Shown one piece after another: positions 1 through 8,052 of a stretch of DNA of 64,000 nucleotides. The DNA is taken from positions 27,270 through 91,269 of the forward strand of contig JAYWHT010000110.1 of assembly GCA_043777595.1 (NCBI GenBank), written 5' to 3'. A program made the translations under genes and the position numbers. The notes below the pieces were generated by a model. The model saw only the letters and a list, made by a program, of their open reading frames with translations. It was not told where the DNA came from and ran no database searches. The DNA comes from JAYVJH01 sp043777595 (GTDB lineage: Bacteria; Bacteroidota; Bacteroidia; Cytophagales; Spirosomataceae). Positions within the stretch are counted from its first letter, which is position 1. Each line of letters starts with the position of its first letter.

Positions 1-150
1 GGCTTTGCCGTTAAGCAACACGGGCGAATTTATTTGCTTCATGCTTCGTCAGAATTTAAGCAAATAATGATTTCAAAAGAGCCATTGACCGACTATCTCA
101 ACAAGATAAAAAAACACCGTGGCATTGTCGTCCTGCGATTAGTTTCGTGA
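1..150 (+). CDS. C-terminal end of a DUF1460 family protein (partial)
   Basis: An open frame enters from the left edge and gives 49 residues ending in a TGA at 148-150. The stretch GFAVKQHGRIYLLHASS followed by a PLTDYLNKIKKHRGIVVLR-type ending resembles the end of DUF1460 (N-acetylmuramoyl-L-alanine amidase-like) proteins, which are exported in Bacteroidota and are thought to act on peptidoglycan. Only the tail is here, so catalytic residues cannot be checked. Its last 12 bases overlap the end of the convergent nuclease gene. The family call rests on recalled C-terminal similarity. Confidence 0.6.
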   Translation, partial: GFAVKQHGRIYLLHASSEFKQIMISKEPLTDYLNKIKKHRGIVVLRLVS

Positions 151-1212
151 AGCAAACCAGCCCTTGGTTGTATTACTTGCTTCGAGTGTGCGCTCTAAAC
201 TGTCGGGTAATCGGGCAAAAAAATCAATACCTGTCAATCGTTCAATTTCATCGACAGACACCACAAACGTTTTGAGGTTTTCGTTTGAGAACTCGTTTTT
301 TAACAAAAAACCAATCATACGGGGCTTATTGTCTGTCAAACAGAGTGCTATTTTGTAATATTGTTCAGGCACAGCCACCTCGTTGTATCGGCCAATGGTT
401 GGCAGGCCAGGTTTGAGAACGGGGCCAGTTACGATATAAATTTCGCCATCTCGTCTTGACCAATCTCTAAATTTTTGTTCTAAGTTTGACCATATTCCAC
501 GATTAAAATCGGCAATCTGTGGACTAATATTGCTCATATAAAAAGACTCTCGTTTTTCGTCAACAGACAAATTAAAGTCGCCAGCGGGGGCTAAATGCCC
601 ACGGTCGTAGCCCGAACGTGTGTAGTCGGTTGTTACAGCAGAGCCAGTTTTGACCAACGGGTCGGGCATAAACTGATTGCCCTCACGAGACAAATAAGAT
701 TCGGCTTCGCCTTGGGTAAGTTTGTATGCCACCCAGTCGGCTTGCTCATATTGTTCTCGATAGCGAAGTGTGTAGCCCGAATGTCTGACAATCTGGTCGT
801 TTGAGCCAATGGCTGGGAGGTAGTTGTCGAGTGATGTTTGATGTAAGATGTCAGATGTAGGTTTTTCTGCTTTCTGATTCCTACTTTCTGATTCTTGATT
901 CCTACTTTCTGATTCCTGATTCCTACTTTCTGATTCCTGATTCCTGACCTCAATTCCTTCTTTTTCGAGCAGTGTTTTTCCGCTTTTTTGGGTGCGGTCG
1001 TCGGTGGCTATGTCTTCTACTGGTTCGGGGGCTTTGTAGGGGTTTTGGGTAGATGTTTGTGGCGAATCTCTGTCGAATATTAGCCCTTTCAAATCATTCC
1101 AAAACGCCACAATTGGCTTGGTTCGACCACGATAATGGAGCGTTAGGCCAAAGATGACAAAGAAAAATAATAAAAAAAGTATGTTGTTGAGCGAACGAAA
1201 ACTTCTAAACAT
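139..1212 (-). CDS. Membrane-anchored DNA/RNA non-specific endonuclease (NucA family) with heptad-repeat linker
   Basis: The 357-residue product has a hydrophobic segment at about residues 8-27 and no obvious cleavage site, so it is probably anchored facing the periplasm. A low-complexity linker follows, with NQESESR repeated three times at residues 91-111. The nuclease domain starts near residue 128 and carries the DRGH catalytic motif at 203-206 and the MSNISPQ segment that supplies the metal-binding Asn. These are hallmarks of NucA/Serratia-type nucleases, which cut DNA and RNA without sequence preference. The linker is encoded by 17 contiguous 7-base units (833-951), upstream of the catalytic domain in reading order, so a change in unit number would usually frameshift the enzyme away. 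Confidence 0.9.
   Translation of the reverse strand: MFRSFRSLNNILFLLFFFVIFGLTLHYRGRTKPIVAFWNDLKGLIFDRDSPQTSTQNPYKAPEPVEDIATDDRTQKSGKTLLEKEGIEVRNQESESRNQESESRNQESESRNQKAEKPTSDILHQTSLDNYLPAIGSNDQIVRHSGYTLRYREQYEQADWVAYKLTQGEAESYLSREGNQFMPDPLVKTGSAVTTDYTRSGYDRGHLAPAGDFNLSVDEKRESFYMSNISPQIADFNRGIWSNLEQKFRDWSRRDGEIYIVTGPVLKPGLPTIGRYNEVAVPEQYYKIALCLTDNKPRMIGFLLKNEFSNENLKTFVVSVDEIERLTGIDFFARLPDSLERTLEASNTTKGWFASRN
833..951. repeat. Array of 17 contiguous heptanucleotides inside the nuclease gene
   Basis: Read on the plus strand the units are GATGTTT, GATGTAA, GATGTCA, GATGTAG, GTTTTTC, TGCTTTC, then variants of TGATTCC and TACTTTC, ending TGACCTC. The 7-base register is kept without a break over 119 bases. 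Because 7 is not a multiple of 3, three units encode one 7-residue protein repeat (NQESESR). Similar heptamer arrays are known as STRR sequences in filamentous cyanobacteria. Confidence 0.9.
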
Positions 1213-1421
1213 TTAGGTAATTGGATAATTTAAAAAAACTTGAACATTGACTCAATGAAATTGAATACTGATTTATAAAAGTACTAATTTTGGACTGTAA
1301 AGTAGTAGTGCGTATTTAGTTTAGAGTGTTGAGTAATTGATTTTTTAGTTTAAACACTTGAAAATCAGTTGCTTATTTATATTACACAAAATTCTCAGAT
1401 GGACTCACTATTGACGGTCTG

Positions 1422-1547
1422 CCGCAGCGGTAGCAGCAAAAAAGTAACATAACAACACCATATGCATAACTTGGCAACAGGCCGCCCCGCTGGGGCTTTA
1501 CTACTCATTTGCTCATATTGACTACCAACAGTACACACCTACGGTGT
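1422..1547. repeat. Three-hairpin extragenic repeat, probably a remnant
   Basis: The 460-base spacer between the nuclease and the flavoprotein holds three short perfect inverted repeats: CCGCAGCGG (1422-1430), GCCCCGCTGGGGC (1484-1496) and ACACCTACGGTGT (1535-1547). Each has a 4-5 bp stem and a 1-3 nt loop, and they are spaced about 50-65 bases apart. This looks like a dispersed extragenic element of a kind I recall from Bacteroidota genomes; no second copy is visible here. I see no gene in the rest of the spacer (1213-1672). Confidence 0.45.
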
Positions 1548-1624
1548 TGATTTTTAGTTGCGTAACATGAGTTACTTAAAATATTTTCAATACTAAAATC
1601 TCTTTGCTACTTAATAAGGGCGAA

Positions 1625-1667
1625 ATTTACGCATTTATCACTTACACATTTATCATTTACGCATCAG
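1625..1667. repeat. Degenerate 7/8-base tandem repeat before the flavoprotein start
   Basis: ATTTACGC, ATTTATC, ACTTACAC, ATTTATC, ATTTACGC follow each other with alternating periods of 8 and 7 bases, ending 5 bases before the chosen ATG at 1673. It keeps the reading frame open upstream, which explains an apparent extra 23 residues that do not belong to the family. Confidence 0.6.
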
Positions 1668-1672
1668 ACAAA

Positions 1673-2902
1673 ATGCAAACACAGATTTATATCATCGGCG
1701 GAGGTGCGGCTGGTTTTATGGCAGCTATCACGACCGCCGAGACATTTAGAGATGCGAAAGTAACGATTTTGGAGAAGAATCGTACAGTTTTAAACAAAGT
1801 TCGTATTTCGGGTGGGGGTCGCTGCAACGTTACCAATGCCGCAGACTCTGTGGCTACGCTATGCAAAGGCTATCCTCGTGGGGCAAAATTTATGCGAAAA
1901 CCCTTTGAACAATTCAGTAATCAAGACATTGTTCGGTGGTTTACTGACAGGGGCGTGCAGCTCAAAACTGAGCCAGATGGCAGGGTTTTTCCTGTGTCAG
2001 ACAATTCTCAAACCATTGTTGATGCACTCATGCACGCCACAGCCAAAGCCAACGTTGGCATTGAGTTAAGTGCTGGTTTGGCTCGAATCAATGTCTTGGA
2101 GGTTGGTTTTGAATTAGAATTATTGACAAATAAAAAACTATACGCCGACCGAATAATTATAACAACAGGCGGTAATCCACAACTGTCGGGCTACGACTGG
2201 CTGGCCGATTTGGGGCATAGCATCAGCTCACCCGTCCCCTCGCTTTTTACTTTCAATGTTCCCAATTCGCCTTTCCATGAATTGATGGGCGTGGCTGTGC
2301 AGAATGCCAAAGTCAGAGTGGTGGGTTCAAAATTAGAGTCGTCTGGGCCGTTACTTTTTACACATTGGGGTTTGAGCGGGCCAGCCGTCTTAAAGGCATC
2401 GGCTTGGGGCGCACGTGAGTTGGCCGACCGCAATTATGAGTTTGTGGTGCTGGTCAATTTTACAGATTTTCAGTCAAATGAAGCTGCTCGAACAGAATTG
2501 TCCAAAAACAGAACAGATGCTCAGTTTCGTAACAAACTCGTTAAGTCGCAGGCTGTGAGTAACTTACCCTCTCGGTTGTGGGCTAAATTAGTTACAATGG
2601 CCGACATTGTAGATACAATGCGATGGAGCGACCTACCCGCCAAAAATCTCAACCGCTTGGCCGAATACCTCACTAATTGTACGTTTGAGGTACGAGGCAA
2701 AACAACATTCAAGGAAGAGTTTGTTACTTGTGGCGGTCTTGTACTTTCTGAAATTGACGAAAAAAGTATGCAATCAAAAAAACACAAAGGATTGTTTTTT
2801 GCAGGCGAAGTATTAGATATTGACGGTATTACGGGCGGCTATAACTTTCAGTCAGCTTGGACGACGGCTTACTTGGCAGGACGAAGTAGTGGAGAATTGT
2901 GA
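1673..2902 (+). CDS. NAD(P)/FAD-dependent oxidoreductase, BaiN/HI0933 family
   Basis: The 409-residue product starts with a dinucleotide-binding signature (YIIGGGAAG) right after the ATG at 1673 and has the family motif SGGGRCNVTN near residue 45 and an FAD-closing segment (GLFFAGEVLDIDGITGGYN) near the end. HI0933-like proteins are cytosolic flavoproteins; in some anaerobes relatives reduce steroid or other conjugated double bonds, but the substrate in aerobic Bacteroidota is unknown. An in-frame ATG at 1604 exists, but the residues it adds come from a simple repeat. The gene stands alone. Confidence 0.88.
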   Translation: MQTQIYIIGGGAAGFMAAITTAETFRDAKVTILEKNRTVLNKVRISGGGRCNVTNAADSVATLCKGYPRGAKFMRKPFEQFSNQDIVRWFTDRGVQLKTEPDGRVFPVSDNSQTIVDALMHATAKANVGIELSAGLARINVLEVGFELELLTNKKLYADRIIITTGGNPQLSGYDWLADLGHSISSPVPSLFTFNVPNSPFHELMGVAVQNAKVRVVGSKLESSGPLLFTHWGLSGPAVLKASAWGARELADRNYEFVVLVNFTDFQSNEAARTELSKNRTDAQFRNKLVKSQAVSNLPSRLWAKLVTMADIVDTMRWSDLPAKNLNRLAEYLTNCTFEVRGKTTFKEEFVTCGGLVLSEIDEKSMQSKKHKGLFFAGEVLDIDGITGGYNFQSAWTTAYLAGRSSGEL

Positions 2903-2928
2903 GGTTAAAAAAAACAAAAAATCAATAC

Positions 2929-2990
2929 CAATATCGCAGCTTATTTGCTTTACATAGTTTTAGGTATGACTTTTGTACTGTCAAATGTCA
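2929..2990 (+). repeat. Left direct repeat flanking the toxin-antitoxin pair
   Basis: About 62 bases here resemble 3726-3786. The best shared parts are TTTGCTTTACA, TTTTAGGTA and GTCAAAT in the same order and spacing. The two copies enclose the antitoxin and PIN toxin genes. They may also act as promoters: each contains a TTTG about 25-30 bases before a TA-rich TTTTG stretch. Confidence 0.55.
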
Positions 2991-3068
2991 TTTATCAAAG
3001 CTAAGGAGTTGTTTGCTTTGTGCCGACAATTCAAGAGGGGCAATTTTACTTTTATTTCAAAAATTATT

Positions 3069-3308
3069 ATGAGCTATACAGACAGACATATCGTTGAAAC
3101 TTATTCGGGTTTATTTGAAGGACTTAGTTTTTTGAGTAAAATTGAATTAATAGAAAGTCTTTCAAGGTCATTAAAAACCGAAAAATCGACAAAGGAAAGC
3201 AACTTTTACAAATCTTTTGGGGCTTTTTCTTCTGAAAAAACAGCCGAAGAAATAATAGCAGATATTAAATCGAGTAGAAAATTTAGAAATCAAGAAATCA
3301 AATTTTAA
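3069..3308 (+). CDS. Antitoxin-like protein paired with a PIN toxin
   Basis: The 79-residue product, from the ATG at 3069 (starting MSYTDRHIVETYSGLFEGL), is not a family I recognise by motif. Its size, lysine/glutamate-rich C-terminus and one-base stop/start overlap (TAATG) with the downstream PIN gene are the usual layout of a VapB-type antitoxin. It would bind and silence the toxin and probably repress the operon. An earlier in-frame ATG at 2973 would add 32 residues from inside the flanking repeat and is less likely. Confidence 0.7.
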   Translation: MSYTDRHIVETYSGLFEGLSFLSKIELIESLSRSLKTEKSTKESNFYKSFGAFSSEKTAEEIIADIKSSRKFRNQEIKF

Positions 3309-3712
3309 TGCAGTATTTACTTGACACCAATATTTGCGTTTTCTTTTTGCGAGGAAAATTAAATTTGGACGACCTCATAAAGCAAAAAGGGCGAGAAAAT
3401 TGCTTCATTTCAGAAATTACAGTTGTAGAACTTCGCTATGGTGCAGAAAATAGCGACAATCCAACAAAATCTCACAAATCTGTTGACGCATTTGTAGGTG
3501 GACTTTCGATAATTCCGATTTATGGTTCAATCAGACGTTATGCAAAAGAAAAAGTTAGGCTTAGAAAAATAGGGAAACCAATGCACGACGAGTTTGACCT
3601 TTTAATTGGCGTTACTGCAATAGAAAACAAACTTACTTTGATAACAGACAATGTAAAAGACTTTGAGCTATTGGACGGGGTAAAAATTGAAAATTGGTTC
3701 ATACGAAAATAG
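3308..3712 (+). CDS. vapC: VapC-like PIN domain ribonuclease toxin
   Basis: The 134-residue product has the four acidic positions of a PIN active site: D6 in YLLDTNICVFF, E41 in VVELRYG, D97 in HDEFDLLIG and D114 in LITDN. VapC toxins cleave tRNA or rRNA when freed from their antitoxin. The gene overlaps the antitoxin stop by one base, so translation is probably coupled. All acidic residues are present, so the toxin should be active. Confidence 0.9.
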   Translation: MQYLLDTNICVFFLRGKLNLDDLIKQKGRENCFISEITVVELRYGAENSDNPTKSHKSVDAFVGGLSIIPIYGSIRRYAKEKVRLRKIGKPMHDEFDLLIGVTAIENKLTLITDNVKDFELLDGVKIENWFIRK

Positions 3713-3725
3713 TCAATGCGTATCT

Positions 3726-3786
3726 CAATACGGCCAATAATTTGCTTTACAAAATTTTAGGTACAATTTTGCGCCGTCAAATCTCA
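3726..3786 (+). repeat. Right direct repeat flanking the toxin-antitoxin pair
   Basis: This is the second copy of the sequence at 2929-2990. It starts 14 bases after the toxin stop codon, and roughly 70% of positions agree. Confidence 0.55.
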
Positions 3787-3829
3787 AAACAACTAAACGT
3801 ACAACATAATAACCTAATGCGAGACAAAT

Positions 3830-4054
3830 TTGAAGATACCAGCTATGGCGCACATGAAGGCTGGTACTGCTCTACGGTTTTGGAATATGTCATCAACGCC
3901 CAATGATATAGCTGTTTCTTTTGCCAAAAATCCAAAAACAGTACAGGAAGCTACTCACGTAGAGACACCCGTGGCAGAATTGATGGCTATTGAAAACACA
4001 ATAAAAATCAAAACTAAACAGCAACAAATGAAAACTTTTTTGGTAAAATTTTAA
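3830..4054 (+). CDS. Unrecognised small open frame, doubtful
   Basis: This frame of 74 residues follows the right direct repeat. I recognise no family, and the second half is rich in K, T, Q and E. It could be a small cargo gene, the start of which may be the later ATG at 3854, or chance. It is the only candidate in the 690-base gap between the toxin and the epimerase, and it is followed by a plausible terminator hairpin, which is mild support. From 4091 to 4398 I see only two short direct repeats (GCATCACGGCAAG at about 4131 and GCATTACGGCAAG at about 4189) and a two-unit heptad. Confidence 0.25.
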   Translation: MKIPAMAHMKAGTALRFWNMSSTPNDIAVSFAKNPKTVQEATHVETPVAELMAIENTIKIKTKQQQMKTFLVKF

Positions 4055-4061
4055 AAACAAA

Positions 4062-4090
4062 AAATCCAAATACTATCTGTACTTGGATTT
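4062..4090 (+). terminator. Hairpin after the small open frame
   Basis: AAATCCAA (4062-4069) pairs with TTGGATTT (4083-4090) across a 13-base loop that can add three more pairs. The following T-rich stretch is interrupted, so this is a weak terminator call. Confidence 0.45.
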
Positions 4091-4359
4091 CTATACTTTC
4101 TTAACCTAAACAAAACTATACGTCGGGCTTGCATCACGGCAAGTACGAAATTTAAAAATAAGTCGAGAACATACCTTTAAGAATAGCATTACGGCAAGAA
4201 AGGTCGTTCATGGCTGCTTAACTGACACAAATTTGTTGATTACGTTTGTATTTTGTGTGCAACTTTTGACAAGCGTACACTTATTGATGATAACTGGTAT
4301 AAATAGCTTTCTTTAACAGATGCCAATAAATATGGAATAGTTGCATAAGCGCAAAAATT

Positions 4360-4373
4360 ATTCGTAATTCGTA
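4360..4373. repeat. Two heptad units (ATTCGTA) before the epimerase
   Basis: ATTCGTA occurs twice in tandem, 25 bases before the aldose epimerase start. It has the same period as the heptad arrays in the nuclease, transketolase and folate genes. Confidence 0.55.
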
Positions 4374-4398
4374 TCAAGAATAAACACAAAAATATTTC

Positions 4399-5340
4399 AT
4401 GTCCTATCAAATTATTGAAAAACCGCTTGATGCAACCTCGGTTTTTGTCTTATCAAACCCCACATTGGGCGAGTCTTGTACTATTGTGCCAGCTTTTGGA
4501 GCAGTTGTGAGTGAGCTAAAACTACAAGCAAACGGTCAGATACATTCGCTCATAGATTGTCCTAATGATTTTGAAAACCTGCACGCCAGTACCCATTACC
4601 CTTCGGCCCTACTTTTTCCGTTTCCGAGCCGTATTCCAGACGGTAAATATAGTTTTGAGGGCAACGACTATCAACTGCCCATCAACGAACCCGCCCGTGG
4701 TAATGCCATTCATGGTTTTGTGCATGGTGCTGGTTTTGAGGTCGTTAGTCAAACTACGCTCAACGATTCTGCTATTTTGAGTTTGCTGTACAAATACGAT
4801 GGAAGCCTGTCGGGCTATCCGTTTCCGTTCGACTTGACGATTACATACATCTTGATGCCTTCAGTTTTGGGGGTAGAATTTGAAATAAAAAATACAGGAA
4901 AAACAAATCTACCCGCCGCTTTTGGCTGGCACCCGTACTTTAAGTTTGATGGTGTATCTGTCGATGATTTGAGTATTGAAATACCATCAAAAACGATTGT
5001 TACCTTTGACGAAGCGATGATTCCGACTGGAAAAGCGGCCTTTGAAAACAACGGAACGATGTTACTCAAAGACAAGATTTTAGATAATTGTTTTGTAGTA
5101 AATACAGACCAGCCGCTCGTAACAACCCGATTGATTGACACAAAAAACAATATTAAACTGTCTATCAGTCAAGATGTTGAGCGGTTTCCGTATTTGGTGG
5201 TTTATACACCCGACAGCCGAGATAGAGTAGCCATTGAGCCGCTAACGGCCAACGTCAATGCGCTCAATACGGGCGAGGGGCTGATGGTTTTGAAACCAAA
5301 ACAGATTATAGATGGAAGTATTTGGGTAAGTTTATCTTAA
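4399..5340 (+). CDS. Aldose 1-epimerase family protein
   Basis: The 313-residue product matches the galactose mutarotase fold. It has the catalytic and binding histidines in GNAIHGFVHGAGF (H105, H109) and AFGWHPYFK (H178) and an acidic residue in a late AIEPLTANVNA segment where the catalytic Glu belongs. The enzyme interconverts alpha and beta forms of aldoses in the cytosol. It has no signal peptide. It is followed after 5 bases by rsmI, with which it may be co-transcribed, although the functions are unrelated. Confidence 0.9.
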   Translation: MSYQIIEKPLDATSVFVLSNPTLGESCTIVPAFGAVVSELKLQANGQIHSLIDCPNDFENLHASTHYPSALLFPFPSRIPDGKYSFEGNDYQLPINEPARGNAIHGFVHGAGFEVVSQTTLNDSAILSLLYKYDGSLSGYPFPFDLTITYILMPSVLGVEFEIKNTGKTNLPAAFGWHPYFKFDGVSVDDLSIEIPSKTIVTFDEAMIPTGKAAFENNGTMLLKDKILDNCFVVNTDQPLVTTRLIDTKNNIKLSISQDVERFPYLVVYTPDSRDRVAIEPLTANVNALNTGEGLMVLKPKQIIDGSIWVSLS

Positions 5341-5345
5341 AAAAT

Positions 5346-6026
5346 ATGACACAGACCCCAAAACTCTACATCGTACCTACGCCCATTGGCAATCTCGATG
5401 ATATTACGCTGCGAGCCATCAACGTACTCAAAACTGTCGATGCCGTTTTGGCCGAAGACACTCGTACTTCTGGCCATTTGCTCAAACATTTGGGTATCAG
5501 TAAGCCCTTGCAGAGTTATCACATTCACAACGAACACCAGACCGTCCAACGAGTCATTCAGCGTATTCTGAAAGGCGAAACCATTGCGCTCGTTTCAGAT
5601 GCAGGCACGCCTGCTATATCAGACCCTGGGTTTTTGTTGGTCAGAGAATGTATCAAAAATAATATCACTGTCGAATGTCTGCCTGGCCCAACGGCCTTTG
5701 TACCTGCACTTGTCAATTCGGGTTTACCTGCCGATAGATTTATTTTTGAGGGATTTTTGCCCCATAAAAAAGGCCGCCAAACTCGGTTGATTGAACTCAG
5801 CACCGAAGAGCGAACAATGGTTTTTTATGAATCGCCACATAGACTACTCAAAGCCTTGGAGCAATTTAAAACCTATTTTGGAGCAGACCGTCAGGCTTGC
5901 GTATCGAGAGAATTGTCAAAAATATTTGAAGAAAATGTAAGAGGAACGGTTCAGGAAATTATTGATTATTTTGCAGAAAAAACCATCAAAGGCGAAATCG
6001 TGGTTGTGGTAGCGGGTAAATCTTGA
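5346..6026 (+). CDS. rsmI: 16S rRNA (cytidine(1402)-2'-O)-methyltransferase
   Basis: The 226-residue product has the tetrapyrrole-methylase type motifs of RsmI in order: PTPIGNLDDITLRA, AEDTRTSGHLLKH, SDAGTPAISDPG and FYESPHRL. RsmI adds a 2'-O-methyl group to C1402 of 16S rRNA in the decoding centre, using SAM. The start at 5346 leaves a 5-base gap to the epimerase; an ATG at 5322 would overlap that gene and add residues not seen in the family. Confidence 0.95.
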   Translation: MTQTPKLYIVPTPIGNLDDITLRAINVLKTVDAVLAEDTRTSGHLLKHLGISKPLQSYHIHNEHQTVQRVIQRILKGETIALVSDAGTPAISDPGFLLVRECIKNNITVECLPGPTAFVPALVNSGLPADRFIFEGFLPHKKGRQTRLIELSTEERTMVFYESPHRLLKALEQFKTYFGADRQACVSRELSKIFEENVRGTVQEIIDYFAEKTIKGEIVVVVAGKS

Positions 6027-6058
6027 TCAAGAATGTGAATTTAAAACTTTAAAAACCT

Positions 6059-6066
6059 TAACTTTG
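6059..6066 (+). promoter_or_regulatory. Bacteroidota -7 element before the M23 peptidase gene
   Basis: TAACTTTG matches TAnnTTTG, 26 bases before the GTG start. A weak -33 candidate (GTG, 6035-6037) lies 21 bases upstream. Confidence 0.55.
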
Positions 6067-6091
6067 CGGCCTAAAACAAAAGAAATATAAG

Positions 6092-8047
6092 GTGAAGGCT
6101 TATCTACCAAAAATATTTTTCATTCTACTTTTTTTATTTTACGTTCTACATTTAGCTTCTGCCCAATATTACCAATACCCCATCAAGCCAGGACAAAAAG
6201 GTACGTTGGCAGGTGTTTTGGGAGACCTACGAACCAATCACTTTCATGCAGGTATTGATGTCAGAACTGAGCAACGAGAAGGGCTGGAAGTACTTGCCGC
6301 CGCCGACGGCTATGTGTCCAAAATCAAAGTACAGACCAATGGCTATGGCAATGTACTGTTTGTAACACACCCCAACGGCCAGACTACAGTCTATGCACAC
6401 CTAAAAAAATTTAATGACCCAATAGCCCAATACGTCAGAGCCAAACAATACGAAAAGCAAACTTTTGAGATTGAAATAAAACCAGACATCGGTCAGTTTG
6501 AAGTTCAAAAAGGCGAAATGATAGCATTGTCGGGCAATACGGGCGGGTCAGCTGGCCCACATCTTCATTTTGAAATCAAAGACCAAAACGACAACCACCT
6601 CAACCCACTCGAATATGGTTTTGATGAAATTGAAGACACAACGCCACCATTTTTCCAGTCGCTGGCATTGAGGCCGACCACACTCAATAGCCGTGTCAAT
6701 GGCGAGTTTGAGCGTGTTTCTACTCGACCAATTCGGCAACGAGACGGTACATATTCGCTCTCACAACCGATATCGGGTTATGGTCAAATAGGGCTTGAAC
6801 TCGTCGCTTTTGACTTTATGGACGGAGTGCAGTTTAGAAATGGAGTGAATTGTGTAGAAATAAAAATGGACGGAAGAGAAGTCTTTAATTATACCATGTC
6901 CAGCTTTCCGAGTACTTCGACACGAGACTATAATAACCTGATTGACTACGCAACAGAACAAAAAATGGGGGTGCGGTTCTTGAAATGCTACAACCCAGAC
7001 GGTAATGAATTTGACCTCTATAAGACCAATGGCCACAGAGGCAAATTGAGTATAACTGATACACTCGAACACGAAGTAGAGATTACGCTCTTTGACAGCT
7101 ACGAAAACGCATCGACACTCTACTTTATAATCAAGGGCCAAACGCCCAATTTTGATTTTACAGAAACCTCCGAACCACTTAGTAATCCAACCTATCTCAA
7201 AGCCGATGCTACCGAAAACATATTGAAAATCAGTGCTTATGGCGTAAACGGCGTACCCATTGACGCACAGTTGTTTGGCAAAAAAGGCATAACCCAAATC
7301 AAGCCAGCTTATCGAATTGGCTATGAAGTAGTGTATCTGTACGACTTGCGTGGCCAGTTGCCAGATTCGGTGCAGGTCGGCAATAAAGTACTAAATCTGA
7401 ACTATCAATCTAAAATTTATCCGCAACGGCTCAACACCTATAAAGGTAACAACTATACTGTCAATTTTGGTAAACAGTCGCTTTTTGATACGCTTTATTT
7501 GACCTCAAAACGAACACCCACTGGGCTTACAATCGCTGACCAAATATTGCCATTGCGAGATGAAATAAACATAAATTTTGTCCCAGAAACAGCTATCATA
7601 GACCCACAACATACCCACGCTTATCGCAACGATGGCGGACGGTTGAGGTTTCAGGGGGGAAGATGGCGAGGGCAGTTGATTGATTTTTCGACTCGTGAGT
7701 TAGGTACTTTTGTACTGGCCACCGACACCGTGCCGCCACGAATCAGAATAAACCAAGCCAACAAACGAAATATTGTGGCGCACATCAGCGACAGTATGTC
7801 GGGTATTGGCAAATTTAATGTTTATGTCAATAATCAATGGGTGTTGATGAACTACGACTATAAACGGGCTTTGATTTGGTCAGAAAAAGAAGCCGATTCG
7901 TTGGATTTTGAGGGAGAATTACGAGTCGAAGTAACCGACCGTGCAGGAAATATAGCAACGTTGGAAGGTGCAATCAAAGAAGGGGTTGTTAAGACAGTAA
8001 TTCGTCCAAAAAAGAGTGTAATCAAACGAAAAAAGCGAAAACATTGA
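6092..8047 (+). CDS. M23 family metallopeptidase, exported
   Basis: The 651-residue product starts at a GTG (6092) and has a signal peptide (hydrophobic residues 8-23, ending ASAQ). The LytM/M23 zinc site is at the N-terminus, with H52 and D56 in HFHAGIDVR and the second HxH in GPHLHFEI. Such enzymes cut peptidoglycan cross-bridges in the periplasm. The remaining 450 residues are beta-rich and probably Ig-like, seen in Bacteroidota M23 proteins but without a named function. The C-terminus is very basic (KRKKRKH). Confidence 0.9.
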   Translation: MKAYLPKIFFILLFLFYVLHLASAQYYQYPIKPGQKGTLAGVLGDLRTNHFHAGIDVRTEQREGLEVLAAADGYVSKIKVQTNGYGNVLFVTHPNGQTTVYAHLKKFNDPIAQYVRAKQYEKQTFEIEIKPDIGQFEVQKGEMIALSGNTGGSAGPHLHFEIKDQNDNHLNPLEYGFDEIEDTTPPFFQSLALRPTTLNSRVNGEFERVSTRPIRQRDGTYSLSQPISGYGQIGLELVAFDFMDGVQFRNGVNCVEIKMDGREVFNYTMSSFPSTSTRDYNNLIDYATEQKMGVRFLKCYNPDGNEFDLYKTNGHRGKLSITDTLEHEVEITLFDSYENASTLYFIIKGQTPNFDFTETSEPLSNPTYLKADATENILKISAYGVNGVPIDAQLFGKKGITQIKPAYRIGYEVVYLYDLRGQLPDSVQVGNKVLNLNYQSKIYPQRLNTYKGNNYTVNFGKQSLFDTLYLTSKRTPTGLTIADQILPLRDEININFVPETAIIDPQHTHAYRNDGGRLRFQGGRWRGQLIDFSTRELGTFVLATDTVPPRIRINQANKRNIVAHISDSMSGIGKFNVYVNNQWVLMNYDYKRALIWSEKEADSLDFEGELRVEVTDRAGNIATLEGAIKEGVVKTVIRPKKSVIKRKKRKH

Positions 8048-8052
8048 AGCAA

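Noticed and set aside
833..951. Possible CRISPR array
   Set aside because: Units are 7 bases, contiguous and without spacers, and there are no cas genes in the window.
633..953. Minus-strand open frame of 106 residues with NQKVGI repeats
   Set aside because: It is another frame of the heptad array and of the nuclease gene; the array stays open in several frames because of its composition.
3694..3906. Open frame of 70 residues after the PIN toxin
   Set aside because: It runs through the direct repeat and has no family-like sequence; its frame is probably chance.
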